A stretch of DNA of 64,000 nt from Bin87 sp034423595 (lineage in GTDB: Bacteria > Chloroflexota > Dehalococcoidia > Lucifugimonadales > UBA3495), in the NCBI GenBank assembly GCA_965207025.1, contig OZ242258.1, forward strand, positions 1,736,001 through 1,800,000, written 5' to 3'. The position numbers and the translations under genes were made by a program. Below are positions 26,142 through 35,253 of this stretch, piece after piece; within the stretch, counting starts at the first letter, position 1, and every line of letters begins with the position of its first letter. The notes under the pieces were generated by a model. The model saw only the letters and a program-made list of their open reading frames with translations. It was not told where the DNA came from and searched no databases.

Positions 26142-28706
26142 ATGAATAGCAAAGCCAGAAAGATATTGCTGGGCAAGGGGGAGGCCGACAAGCCGCCGGT
26201 GCTGCTGGCGGTGACGCCGCCTAGGACCGGCGAGCGCACCCTGCTGGGCGTGGAGAACCTGCTCCAGTCCATTGCCGTCCCCGAACCCTTCTCCCTGGAG
26301 CTGGCCGCCGACGTGGACGGCGTGAACCTGCTGGTCCGCTGCCAGGACGATAGGGTGGTCCGGCAGCAGCTCTCCGCCCACTACCCCCAGGCCCGCATTC
26401 GCCAACTGCCCGCCGACGCTGACCCCATGATGCTTGGCGACGGCGAGCGGGCCGGAACCATTTCCCTGCGGGCGGACGGGCCGGAGTACGTGCCCCTGCG
26501 CACCTTCCGGGACGACGACCTGCTGGACCCAGGCTCCGACCCCCTGCTGGCGGTCATCGGCGCCCTGTCCAGCCTGAACCGGGGCGAGCGTGTGGTGGCC
26601 CGGCTGCTGCTGCGCTCCCTGGGCCCCGACTGGTCCCAGCAGCACCAGGCCAGGGCATTCAGGAACCCCGGCTACCAGCGTCCCGAACCCTCCTACACCT
26701 ATCAGACCGCTCCCCTGAAGCTGGACGGCGTGACCATGGCCGTGCTGGGCGCGGTGGCCCTGGCCACCCTGCGGGGCTACCTGTGGGTGCAGGACGGCGA
26801 GTATCTCAAGGCGGCCCTCTTGGGCGCGGGCACGGTGGCCGGCCTGGCTCTGGCCGGCTGGGGCTGGTGGCGCTGGCAGCAGGGCCGGCGACGGGTCTAC
26901 GACCCCCTGCTGATCCGGGAGAAGGTCTCCCGCGTCGCCTTCGACGCCGAGTTGCAGCTCACCGCCGTCATCCCCGAGGGGGAAAGGCTGCCCCGCATCG
27001 GCGAACTCCTGACCCCGGTGGTGGCCGCCTACCACCACTTCGACCACCCCGCCGGGGCGGGCTTCCGGGTGGGCGACCTGCGGGAGGCAGCGTCCCGGCC
27101 CGTGAGCCTGCATCCGCCCGGTCCGGGGCTGTTCGACAAGCGCAGCGTCCTGGGCGTAAGGGAGGTTGCCGCCCTGTGGCACCCGCCCGGGGAGCGGGAC
27201 GAGACGCCGCTGGTGGAACGCTCCGGCTCCCGCGCCCTGCTGCCCTCGGCCCGCCGGGTCGGCGAAGGGGCGCTGGTGGGCGACGCCACCACCGGCGAGA
27301 ATCATCCCATCCGCTTCCCCGAGGACCTGCTGCGCCGCCACCACCTCTACGTGGCCCGCACCCGCATGGGCAAGTCCACCCTGATGGGCCACGTGGTCTC
27401 CCACAAGCTGAGGGAGAAGGCCGAGGGCAGGGACCACGACGCCATCATCGTCGTGGACCCCCACGCCGACCTGGTGGCCGCCATCCTGGAGCAGGTGCCG
27501 GAGTCTCTCATCGACCGGGTGAAGCTCATCGACCTGGCCGACGAGAGCCGCGCCCCGGGAATCAACCTGCTGGACACCCGTATCTTCGCCGATAGGGACC
27601 GCACCGCCGACTCGGTGGTCAGGGTGGCCAAGGGGCTGTGGGAGCAGTGGGGGCCGAGGATGCAGTCCATCCTGGAGCACACGGTGAAGAGCCTCCACGA
27701 GGCCAACGCCCACCCGTCCACGCCCGACGACCGGCAGCACACCATCCTGGACGGGCTGAAGCTCCTTTCCGACGAGACCTTCCGCGCCTCCGTCCTGGCC
27801 CGGGTCTCCGACCCCTACATCCTGGAGTGGTGGGGCCGGGACTTCGGCAACTGGCACCGCCAGTACCGGGCCGAGGCCCTGGCCCCGGTGCAGACCCGCC
27901 TCTCCTACTACGCCTCGTCGAAACGGGCCAGGGCCGTGCTGGGCCAGCCCCGCTCCACCATCGACCTGCGGCAGACCATCCGGGAGGGCGGCGTGCTGTT
28001 GGTGTCCACCGCCCAGGGGGTGGTGGGCCGGGACGTGGCCGCCCTGGTGGGCGCGTCGTTGCTCAACCTGGTGGACGCGGTGATCAGGGAGCAGGGCGGC
28101 GTGGCGCCGGAGGAAAGGCGGGGCGCACTGGTGGTGGTGGACGAGATGCAGTCCATGCCCGGCGTGGACTACGAGTCCATGCTGTCGGAGCTGGGCAAGT
28201 TCGGGGCGTCCTTCATCCTGGCCACCCAGAGCCTGGCCAAGCTGGAGGACCTGTCCCGCACCATGCGCGACACCATCCTGGCCAACGTGGGCTGCCTGGC
28301 GGTGTTCCAGGTGTCGGGCAACGACGCCAGGCAACTGGTGTGGGAACTGGGCAAGGACCGGGTGACCGAGGACGACGTCGTTTCCCTGGACGTGCATCAC
28401 TGCTACGTGCGGGCCACGGTGGGCACGGAGCGGCTGCCGGCCTTCTCCATGATGGTGCGGAAGCCCGAAGACGGCAACCCGGCGGTGGCGGAGCGCGTCC
28501 GGGCCGCCAGCGCCGCCTACACCCGCGCCGTGGGCGGTCTGTCCGGACAGACCGCCGCCGAGATGGAGGGAGAAGAGAAGGTCAGCCAGTACCGCCGCCT
28601 GCTGGCGGAGGGGCAGAAGGGCGAGAGTCCCGCTCCCCAGCAACCGGAACCTCGCCGTCCCACCAGCCGCCGCAATGACGCCGCTGGCGAGGGAGGTTCG
28701 AAGTGA
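26142..28706 (+). CDS. Type IV coupling ATPase (TraD/TraG/HerA type)
   Basis: An 854-residue ATPase expected to deliver the DNA to the secretion channel. It has two hydrophobic segments near residues 195-245 (ATLRGYLWVQ, GTVAGLALAGWGWWRW), a nucleotide-binding domain with HHLYVARTRMGKSTLMGH near 405, VVDPHADLV, and Walker B ALVVVDEMQSM near 663, then a FILATQSLAKL sensor. The P-loop reads ARTRMGKS rather than GxTGxGKS, so two of the usual Gly residues are replaced while GKS is kept. Its TGA overlaps the GTG start of the next gene (GTGA). Confidence 0.84.
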   Translation: MNSKARKILLGKGEADKPPVLLAVTPPRTGERTLLGVENLLQSIAVPEPFSLELAADVDGVNLLVRCQDDRVVRQQLSAHYPQARIRQLPADADPMMLGDGERAGTISLRADGPEYVPLRTFRDDDLLDPGSDPLLAVIGALSSLNRGERVVARLLLRSLGPDWSQQHQARAFRNPGYQRPEPSYTYQTAPLKLDGVTMAVLGAVALATLRGYLWVQDGEYLKAALLGAGTVAGLALAGWGWWRWQQGRRRVYDPLLIREKVSRVAFDAELQLTAVIPEGERLPRIGELLTPVVAAYHHFDHPAGAGFRVGDLREAASRPVSLHPPGPGLFDKRSVLGVREVAALWHPPGERDETPLVERSGSRALLPSARRVGEGALVGDATTGENHPIRFPEDLLRRHHLYVARTRMGKSTLMGHVVSHKLREKAEGRDHDAIIVVDPHADLVAAILEQVPESLIDRVKLIDLADESRAPGINLLDTRIFADRDRTADSVVRVAKGLWEQWGPRMQSILEHTVKSLHEANAHPSTPDDRQHTILDGLKLLSDETFRASVLARVSDPYILEWWGRDFGNWHRQYRAEALAPVQTRLSYYASSKRARAVLGQPRSTIDLRQTIREGGVLLVSTAQGVVGRDVAALVGASLLNLVDAVIREQGGVAPEERRGALVVVDEMQSMPGVDYESMLSELGKFGASFILATQSLAKLEDLSRTMRDTILANVGCLAVFQVSGNDARQLVWELGKDRVTEDDVVSLDVHHCYVRATVGTERLPAFSMMVRKPEDGNPAVAERVRAASAAYTRAVGGLSGQTAAEMEGEEKVSQYRRLLAEGQKGESPAPQQPEPRRPTSRRNDAAGEGGSK

Positions 28707-30697
28707 GCCGCGCTTCCTCCGAAATGGAACTGCTGGGCGCCTTGGCGGAGATGCCCTTCCTGGACCGGCTGGAACTGGCCGCCGCAACCGGCTGGTCCAA
28801 GGGCGCCGTGTACCGGAACGTGGCCAGGCTGGAGCAGCGGGGACTCGTCGCCTTCGTGCCCCACGCCACTCCCGCCGTCCCTCGCACCCGCCGCTATCAC
28901 CTCACCGCCGATGGGCTGCGCCGCCTGGCCGCGGCGACCGGCGATTCCGTAGACCATCTCCTGCGGGTTTACCCGGTCTCAGACCGCTGGCTGCGCCTGC
29001 TGCTGAAGCGGCTGGACGGCGCGGCCGTAATCTACCGCCTGGCCGCGGCGGTGTCCGGCCCGGCCTTTCCCGTCCGCTTCCACTGGTACCGGGCCGCTCC
29101 GCTGGACGCCGCTGTCACCCTGCCAGATGACCGCGCCCTGGGCGTACTCCGCCTGGGGCCAACCGCCGGCCGCACCGGATTCGCCCAGCGGCTCCGGCGG
29201 CTGGCCGACGGCCCCCGGCCAGGACTGGTCCTGGTGATCGTTCCCGACGAGACGCGCCTCCGGCACGCCGCGCGCCTGCTGGCCCGGACCCCGCTCAACG
29301 CCCTGCTGGCCCTGGAGAGAGACGTGGCCCTGGCCGGCCCGGACCGCCGCATCTGGCGTACTCCCACCGCCAACGCCGCCCTGGCCCTGCGCTACGCCGT
29401 GGGTCGGCTGCCCGCCGGAGGCGCACTGTTGGATGAGACGCCGCCCACGCGCCTCGCCCGGCCCGGCGACAACTACCACAGCGCCCTCACCGCGCTGCTG
29501 GCGCCTGCTGAAAAGCGCGCCCTGGACCTGGTGGCCGACTGGCCCTGGCTGTCGCGCCGGGACCTGGCCGCCCTGATGGGCGTGTCGCAACCCCGCGTCT
29601 CCCAGGTCGTCTTCTCCCTGGAAACTAACGGCCTGCTGGCCAGGCCGCCAAGAGCCGGCGGGCGGATGGCGCTCACCAATACGGGGTTGGCGGCCCTGGC
29701 CCGCCGCGACCGTGCATCGGTGGCCGCCGCCTGGAAGAGGTCCAGCGTCGCTCCTCTGGACGAGGGCAAGCCCCTCCATTGGCGCAACGTCGCCGGCGGC
29801 CGGAGCCGACAGTTGCTGCGCAACCTGGACCACACCGCCGCCGTCCACGGCTTCATCGCCAGCCTGACGGCGCAGGCCCGCGCACTTGGCTGGGAGGTGG
29901 CCCAACTGGACCCGCCCCACCGGGCCTCTCGCCACTTCCGGCACCGTGGCGGACCGCGCTCGGTGCGCCCCGACGCCTTCGGCCTGCTGCGGCGCGGCCC
30001 GGACAACTCCGAAGCATGGGCCTTCTTCCTGGAGTGGGAGCGCCGCGCCGTCCGGCCCGGGACCATGTCCGACCGCCTGGCTCCCTACCTGCGCTACTAC
30101 TCCACCCAAAGGCCCACCGACGACCACGGCGTCCGTCCCGCCGTCCTGGTGGTCTTCGACGACGATCTGGCCGCCGGCCACTTCCTGCGGCTGGCGGAGG
30201 AGCGGATGGCACACGCCGGCGTCAACCTGCCCCTGTGGGTCGCCGACTTGGCCTCCGTCCGGGACCTGGGGCCGCTGGGTCCAGCCTGGCGGACGCCGTG
30301 CCGGTGGGAGCGGGTCAGCCTGCTGCCCACACCGGCGGAAACGCTCGTTGAGGAAAACGGGAAGGGGCAATTGCCGGGACTGCGCTCCCTTCCCGATAGG
30401 AGAGGAAGCGCCGCGTCCTCGCAACATAGGAGCCGGCCGAGAGGCCCCCGGGGGCGTGGGGGGCGGACCGTGGTCCGGCTCGACGCGGCGGCCCTCTGGG
30501 AACGGCTGGCCCTGCTGGACCGTTCCCAGAACTGGCTCGCCAGGGAAATGGGAGTCAGTCCCGCCCACGTCTCCATGCTGGTCAACGGAGGTCGGGCGCC
30601 TTCGGGATGCATCCAGAAACGGATGCTGAAGGCCCTCGGCGTCAATGACTTCAACCAGCTTTTCACACTGGAGGTGACCGATGACCAACCCCAATGA
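28703..30697 (+). CDS. Replication-relaxation-like protein with C-terminal XRE domain
   Basis: A 664-residue protein. Residues 1-75 form a winged helix (FLDRLELAAATGWSKGAVYR). A second winged helix is near 285-330 (LSRRDLAALMGVSQPRVSQV). The segment near 340-530 (GKPLHWRNVAGG, LDHTAAVHGFIASLTAQ, RPDAFGLLRRG) resembles the replication-relaxation family of plasmid and ICE proteins. The last 50 residues are a third DNA-binding unit (ALWERLALLDRSQN, PAHVSMLVNG) much like the third HTH of the regulator at 16440-17432. It is likely to bind the element's origin or repeats. It is not a classical HUH relaxase: I see no HxH motif in an appropriate place. GTG start coupled to the upstream stop. Confidence 0.7.
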   Translation: MSRASSEMELLGALAEMPFLDRLELAAATGWSKGAVYRNVARLEQRGLVAFVPHATPAVPRTRRYHLTADGLRRLAAATGDSVDHLLRVYPVSDRWLRLLLKRLDGAAVIYRLAAAVSGPAFPVRFHWYRAAPLDAAVTLPDDRALGVLRLGPTAGRTGFAQRLRRLADGPRPGLVLVIVPDETRLRHAARLLARTPLNALLALERDVALAGPDRRIWRTPTANAALALRYAVGRLPAGGALLDETPPTRLARPGDNYHSALTALLAPAEKRALDLVADWPWLSRRDLAALMGVSQPRVSQVVFSLETNGLLARPPRAGGRMALTNTGLAALARRDRASVAAAWKRSSVAPLDEGKPLHWRNVAGGRSRQLLRNLDHTAAVHGFIASLTAQARALGWEVAQLDPPHRASRHFRHRGGPRSVRPDAFGLLRRGPDNSEAWAFFLEWERRAVRPGTMSDRLAPYLRYYSTQRPTDDHGVRPAVLVVFDDDLAAGHFLRLAEERMAHAGVNLPLWVADLASVRDLGPLGPAWRTPCRWERVSLLPTPAETLVEENGKGQLPGLRSLPDRRGSAASSQHRSRPRGPRGRGGRTVVRLDAAALWERLALLDRSQNWLAREMGVSPAHVSMLVNGGRAPSGCIQKRMLKALGVNDFNQLFTLEVTDDQPQ

Positions 30698-31070
30698 CGA
30701 CCCGGACTTCGACGGGCTCCGGCCCGAGGACCGGGACGACGACTCCGACCTGCCCCAGGACGTCGACCGGCTGCTCCGGTACTTCCCGGGGCGGCTGAAC
30801 CGCCTCAAGGAGGCCAGCGGCCTCAGCTGGAGAGGGCTGGCCGTGGCCCTGGGGGTGGACCGCAAGCGGGTCCGCCTCTGGGGCAAGGGCGCGGAACCGC
30901 GAGGGGGTTCCATGCTCTCCCTGTTCCACTTCGGCAGCCGGATACCCGGCGGCATCGACATTCTCCTGGGCCTGTTTCCTGAACCGGACGCAACCGGCGA
31001 CGAGGACCAGGAGCAGGAGGACGAAGACCAAGAGGACCAGGACCAGGAGCGGGAGGGCGGCGAAGCCTAA
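30681..31070 (+). CDS. Small HTH protein with acidic tail
   Basis: A 129-residue protein. The middle (LNRLKEASGLSWRGLAVALG, then VDRKRVRLWGKG) is an XRE-like helix-turn-helix. The N-terminus is acidic and the last 25 residues are almost all Glu, Asp and Gln. The start overlaps the previous gene by 17 bases. It probably regulates element functions or acts as a DNA-mimic-like or partner protein; the acidic tail is unusual. Confidence 0.65.
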   Translation: MTNPNDDPDFDGLRPEDRDDDSDLPQDVDRLLRYFPGRLNRLKEASGLSWRGLAVALGVDRKRVRLWGKGAEPRGGSMLSLFHFGSRIPGGIDILLGLFPEPDATGDEDQEQEDEDQEDQDQEREGGEA

Positions 31071-31147
31071 ATCCTGACCCAACCCACGCCGGCGCCCGTC
31101 CCCCTCGACCGCGCCGGCAACCCAAGCGCCAGACCCTATTGCAAGCT

Positions 31148-31372
31148 ATGAGCGACGCCAAGAAATACAGCGGAAAGAGCAAGGCAGCCGGTGGAGACAC
31201 AGAACTGCGCTTCGTGGGCGTGGAGTTCAGGCCCGCCCCCGACGCCCAGGACCGCCTGCGCCGCCTGTTCACCATCCTGGCCGCACACTTCGCCGAAAGG
31301 GACCCGGTTGAAGAGAAGCAGGTCAACTTTGGTGATGCCCGGTCAGCCGACGAGGACCGGGGGGCGGAGTGA
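31148..31372 (+). CDS. Small accessory ORF of the element, 74 aa
   Basis: A 74-residue protein with a conserved-looking core (LRFVGVEFRPAPDAQDRLRR, then LFTILAAHF) and a polar tail. There is no strong ribosome site before ATG 31148 (an upstream TTG at 31139 is possible). Position between the transfer operon and the recombinase suggests an element accessory gene. Function unknown. Confidence 0.5.
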   Translation: MSDAKKYSGKSKAAGGDTELRFVGVEFRPAPDAQDRLRRLFTILAAHFAERDPVEEKQVNFGDARSADEDRGAE

Positions 31373-31652
31373 CCGGGGCCAGCGCGCCGCGCAGCGTCAA
31401 CGCTGCCGAGAGCTGATTATTGGGTTGATTTATCATCGTCAACGTGAGCAAAATACGCTGGCGCAAACCAAGAACAGGGCCATGTATCAGTGGCAGAGCA
31501 GAGCAGAGGGAGCGATGTTCATCGAAGGGTTCCAGGGCCTGAACGAAGTTTTTGGCCACAACAGGGGCGCGATGTATACGAACGAACGCATTTCAAGTCC
31601 GTCCGTGAAAAATTACTCTTGGGTTAGCCGGCCATAGGTTTGAGATACACCC

Positions 31653-33341
31653 ATGCCAAATGGAGGAGTTCATCGGGTTCGGGTTGGCGTCTGTCCTCAT
31701 TGTCGGAACCCACGCATCAGGACCAGGAGGCGTCAGCACCGGAGCATGAACTGGCGCTGCCGGAACTGCAACCGGGTCTTCCCTTCTCCCGGAATCGAGG
31801 TCGTGGTGGCGGAAGAGTGGCCTGGCGTCGATTTTGTGCGTCTGGACCGCACTCCCAACCCCCAAGCCGGGCGGCCACTACGAACTGAACAAACACAGCG
31901 TGGCAACTTCGGTTGTGGCTGTCTTTTCGTCATTGCCATCGTTATCGGTGTAGCCGGCTTTCTGGCGATTGCCCATGATGCCGACTTCCCCGGCGCCGAT
32001 TACCTGCGGAAGGCGGGTGCAGAGGTTTCCCAACGCTTGGGAGGCGAGGACGGCGAAAGAATTGAGCAGCCGCTTAGGGTTGCCGATCCAACACCAACGC
32101 TTCAACCGGCATCATCCACTTCGGACACGCCGCATCGTTCTGTAGAGCCGTCGCCCACGCCAGTGCTTGGAAATGCAAACCAGCCACATCCCACTCAGCA
32201 GATCACCTCGGCGCCATCTTCAGCACCGGTCGGCGGTAACCGACCCACGCCGACGTTGCGCCAGATGCCTACCAACACTCCGGGGGCGCTTTCCACAGCC
32301 GCCACTCAGCCGTCGCCCAACCTTCGCCATCACGACGCGAAGCTGTACATGCTGGAGCTTATCAACGCAGAACGCGCCCGGGTCGGCGTACCACCGGTAA
32401 CCCTAGGTGACAACATCGCGGCACAACTGCACGCCGAGAATGCCCTCTCCGGCTGCTTCAGCAGCCACTGGGGATTGGACGGCCTCAAGCCCTACATGCG
32501 TTACTCTCTGGCGGGCGGGTATCAGACCAATGCTGAGAATGGAAGCGGACTGGACTATTGCATCAAGGCTTCCGAACGCTATGCCGCCTTGGGCAGCACC
32601 GAGTCGGAGATCCGGGAGATGATGGACGGCTGGATGCGCAGCCCAGGCCATCGTAGCAACATTCTGGACAGGTGGCACAAGACGGTTAACATTGGGCTGG
32701 CCTGGGACCGGTACAACCTATTTGGCTATCAACAATTCGAGGGCGGATATGTGGACTACGGCCAGGTTCCCGAAATCGCCAACGGTACGCTTTCCTTCAA
32801 GGGGCGCACGCTGGGCGAGTTCAGGTTCTCAAACAAGGAAGAGATGGGTTTGCAGCTTTACTACGACCCGCCACCACATGCCCTGACCAGGGGACAGGTT
32901 TCACGAACCTATTGTTACGATTCGGGGCTGCTGATCGCGGCGTTCAGGTACCCGCTCACCGGCGGGTGGTTCTGGGATGAGCACGAATTCACCAAGACTC
33001 ATTCACCCTGCCCCGATCCGTACGACGTACCTACCAACGCGCCAGGTCCCCGCTCACCCGGCGAGGCGCACAGGTTCTGGCAACAAGCGTCCAGCACCAG
33101 CAGCAACAAAGCGCCGCAACTTATAACGGTACCCTGGATCACGGCGCAAAAATGGACGGCTCGAGACACGGATTTTTCTGTCGCCGCCGACATCGGCGAC
33201 CTGCTTTCCGAGTACGGGCCGGGCGTCTACACCATTCTGCTGTGGGGCGAAATAGGCGGAGAGGATGTGCCGGTTTCCCAATATTCCATCTTCCACCAAA
33301 CGGAGCCGCCCGACACCTACGACCCTGACCATTGGAAATAG
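31653..33341 (+). CDS. Membrane-anchored CAP (SCP/PR1) domain protein with zinc ribbon
   Basis: A 562-residue protein. Residues 12-45 carry two CxxC pairs (CPHC, CRNC), a zinc ribbon. One membrane span lies near 88-108 (CLFVIAIVIGVAGFLAIA). A Pro/Thr/Ser-rich stalk of about 120 residues follows. A CAP domain begins near 231: LELINAERARVGVPPVTLGD, then HAENALSGCFSSHWG and MRSPGHRSNILD, the usual CAP motifs. The remaining 200 residues are unrecognised. CAP proteins bind sterols, lipids or peptides outside the cell. It lies inside the mobile element between an accessory ORF and the recombinase, so it is probably cargo. Start ATG 31653. Confidence 0.8.
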   Translation: MPNGGVHRVRVGVCPHCRNPRIRTRRRQHRSMNWRCRNCNRVFPSPGIEVVVAEEWPGVDFVRLDRTPNPQAGRPLRTEQTQRGNFGCGCLFVIAIVIGVAGFLAIAHDADFPGADYLRKAGAEVSQRLGGEDGERIEQPLRVADPTPTLQPASSTSDTPHRSVEPSPTPVLGNANQPHPTQQITSAPSSAPVGGNRPTPTLRQMPTNTPGALSTAATQPSPNLRHHDAKLYMLELINAERARVGVPPVTLGDNIAAQLHAENALSGCFSSHWGLDGLKPYMRYSLAGGYQTNAENGSGLDYCIKASERYAALGSTESEIREMMDGWMRSPGHRSNILDRWHKTVNIGLAWDRYNLFGYQQFEGGYVDYGQVPEIANGTLSFKGRTLGEFRFSNKEEMGLQLYYDPPPHALTRGQVSRTYCYDSGLLIAAFRYPLTGGWFWDEHEFTKTHSPCPDPYDVPTNAPGPRSPGEAHRFWQQASSTSSNKAPQLITVPWITAQKWTARDTDFSVAADIGDLLSEYGPGVYTILLWGEIGGEDVPVSQYSIFHQTEPPDTYDPDHWK

Positions 33342-33459
33342 CACGTCAAACCCTAACGTCCCTGTTGTTACGTATAGGACAAACCAAGAATCGGGTGAGA
33401 CCACAGATTGAGGGTTTTGACGCCCGCTGGCCATAGGGGTATCATCAGCAACAGAAGGT

Positions 33460-33568
33460 GGCCCGGCGGTGTTGATAGCACCCCGGGCCGTGGCCCCACC
33501 TGCCGGAACAGGTGACGCAATGGCATTGTACTACTTGCGGACCCGTTCCCGGCAGAGGTGCGGGTCCG
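33460..33568 (+). promoter_or_regulatory. Three consecutive hairpins before the recombinase gene
   Basis: Hairpin 1 at 33460-33489 pairs GGCCCGG(C)GGTG with CACCCCGGGCC around TTGATAG. Hairpin 2 at 33497-33514 is CACCTG-CCGGAA-CAGGTG. Hairpin 3 at 33538-33568 pairs CGGACCCG with CGGGTCCG and is followed by TTTCATTTT, so it can act as a terminator. The set lies between the CAP gene stop (33341) and the recombinase ATG (33607). It is either a structured leader that controls the recombinase, a terminator for the CAP gene, or contains the recombinase's attachment site. Confidence 0.6.
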
Positions 33569-33606
33569 TTTCATTTTCAGCCGATGCGAACCAATAGGAG
33601 GCGACC

Positions 33607-35253
33607 ATGCCGGGATCCAAGGTGAAAAAGCAGAAGTCAGAAGGCAACCGCGCCGCCATCTACGCCCGGGTCTCCGACAAGAGCCAGGACGGGGAGGACA
33701 AGACCTCCATCGCCGAACAGACCGGCGACATGGAAGCTTACTGCGAACAACGAGGCCTGACCATCGTCGCCCGCTACCAGGAGGTGGGCCAGGGTTGGTC
33801 CAAGAAGCGCAGCCAGTTCCAGAAGCTGCTCAACGACGCCAAACAGGGCCGGTTCGACGTCATCGTCTGCTGGAAGTCCGACCGCCTCAGCCGGGGGATG
33901 TTTCCCGCCGCCGCCCTGATGGAGGTCATCGAGGCCAGCCACGTCAAGCTGGAAGCGGTGATGGACTCCATCGACATGAAGACCTTCGGCCTGATGGCCG
34001 CCATCGGCAAGCTGGAACTGGACAGCTTCCGCGAACGGGCATCCATGGGCAAGCGGGGCGCCGCCAAGGCGGGGCGCATTCCGGTCAGCAACGTCCCCTA
34101 CGGCTATCGCGTCGGCGATGACGGCAGGCCGGAAATCGTGGAGGAGGAGGCCGAGGTGGTGCGCCGCATCTACCAATGGTGCGTTGAGGAGGGCCTGGGG
34201 GCCAGGGTCATCAACCGGCGCCTCACCGCCGAAGACGTGCCCCTGGGCAGGGCCGGCAAGCGCTGGTGGGACGGCCAGATTCACCGCATCCTGACCAACG
34301 AGACCTACAAGGGCACCTGGTGGTACGGACGGGCCCGCTACGTCTCCACCGAGGACGGCATCAAGGTCTACGACCAGGACCCCGAGAACTGGATCGCCGT
34401 TCCCTTTCCGCCCATCATCGACGCGGAGACCTGGGACCGTTGCCAGGAGATGCGGACCAAACGCAGGAACTATTCGGGACGCAACACCAAGATCTTCTAC
34501 CTGTTGCAGCACCTGGTGAGATGCACCGAGTGCGGGATGCTGATGGGGTGCATGGCCACCCGGAAGCGGACGGTGAAGCACGGGGACAAGGTGTACAAGT
34601 ACGACCTGGAGGTGCCCCGCCGCTACTACAAGTGCTACGGGGTGCAGCACTTCCAGACCGGCTGCCGGGAGCACACCATGATCCGGGCGGAGCGGCTGGA
34701 GGAGTTGGTGTGGACAGAGGTCAAGAATGTGCTGGCCAATCCCGCGCTGATCGTGGCCGGCATCGAGTCCATGGGAGAAAAGACAGAAGAGGATGGGCTG
34801 AGCGAAGAAATCCGCAATGCGGAGAAAGAGGTGGAAAAGGTGCAGTTGGAGGAGGACCGGGCCATCCGGCTGTACGTGTCGGGGAAGATCACCGAGGCCC
34901 AGTTGGACCACCAGCGGAAGTTCATCACGGAGAGGCTGGAAAGCGCCCGCCGGAAGCTGAACGACTGTCAGGCCAGGGAATCGGTCCAGGCGGGCCAGGT
35001 TGAACTGGCGGAGCGGGTGATGGAATGGGCGGAGTTGATGGGAGACGGGCTGGACAACCTGCCCCAGGAGAAGCGGCGGGAGGTGCTGCGGCTGCTGCTG
35101 GACGAGGTGACCATCAACCGGGAGAACAACCTCACCTTCACGCTGGCGATACCAGCGGACGATTTGGAGTCGATTGCGCCTCCGGTATCAAGAGTCCACG
35201 GTCGGACCGACTGCCTTGGTTCGGAGTTCCCAGCCGTTCGCCTTTTTCCGTAA
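33607..35253 (+). CDS. Large serine recombinase (site-specific integrase)
   Basis: A 548-residue large serine recombinase. Residues 15-160 are the resolvase catalytic domain; the nucleophile is Ser23 in IYARVSDKSQ, and the later motif is VCWKSDRLSRG. Next is the recombinase domain (PYGYRVGDDG, WDGQIHRILTNETYKG), then a zinc ribbon with CTECGMLMGC and later YKCYG and TGC, and a coiled-coil segment near 395-465. It is expected to integrate and excise the element without a duplicated target. Ribosome site AGGAGG seven bases before ATG 33607. Its last few codons run into the truncated ImmA/IrrE gene, so its own 3' end may have been shaped by the integration junction. Confidence 0.92.
   Translation: MPGSKVKKQKSEGNRAAIYARVSDKSQDGEDKTSIAEQTGDMEAYCEQRGLTIVARYQEVGQGWSKKRSQFQKLLNDAKQGRFDVIVCWKSDRLSRGMFPAAALMEVIEASHVKLEAVMDSIDMKTFGLMAAIGKLELDSFRERASMGKRGAAKAGRIPVSNVPYGYRVGDDGRPEIVEEEAEVVRRIYQWCVEEGLGARVINRRLTAEDVPLGRAGKRWWDGQIHRILTNETYKGTWWYGRARYVSTEDGIKVYDQDPENWIAVPFPPIIDAETWDRCQEMRTKRRNYSGRNTKIFYLLQHLVRCTECGMLMGCMATRKRTVKHGDKVYKYDLEVPRRYYKCYGVQHFQTGCREHTMIRAERLEELVWTEVKNVLANPALIVAGIESMGEKTEEDGLSEEIRNAEKEVEKVQLEEDRAIRLYVSGKITEAQLDHQRKFITERLESARRKLNDCQARESVQAGQVELAERVMEWAELMGDGLDNLPQEKRREVLRLLLDEVTINRENNLTFTLAIPADDLESIAPPVSRVHGRTDCLGSEFPAVRLFP

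Noticed and set aside
26115..28787. Minus-strand open frame of 890 codons across the coupling ATPase
   Set aside because: The + strand encodes an ATPase with intact motifs; the minus frame is His/Gly/Gln-rich shadow sequence caused by high GC codon use.
33490..33530. Possible c-di-GMP-I riboswitch (a hairpin followed by GACGCAA)
   Set aside because: Only the short GACGCAA stretch after hairpin 2 resembles the motif; the 5' GGGCAAA segment and the tetraloop-receptor stem are not present in the right order.
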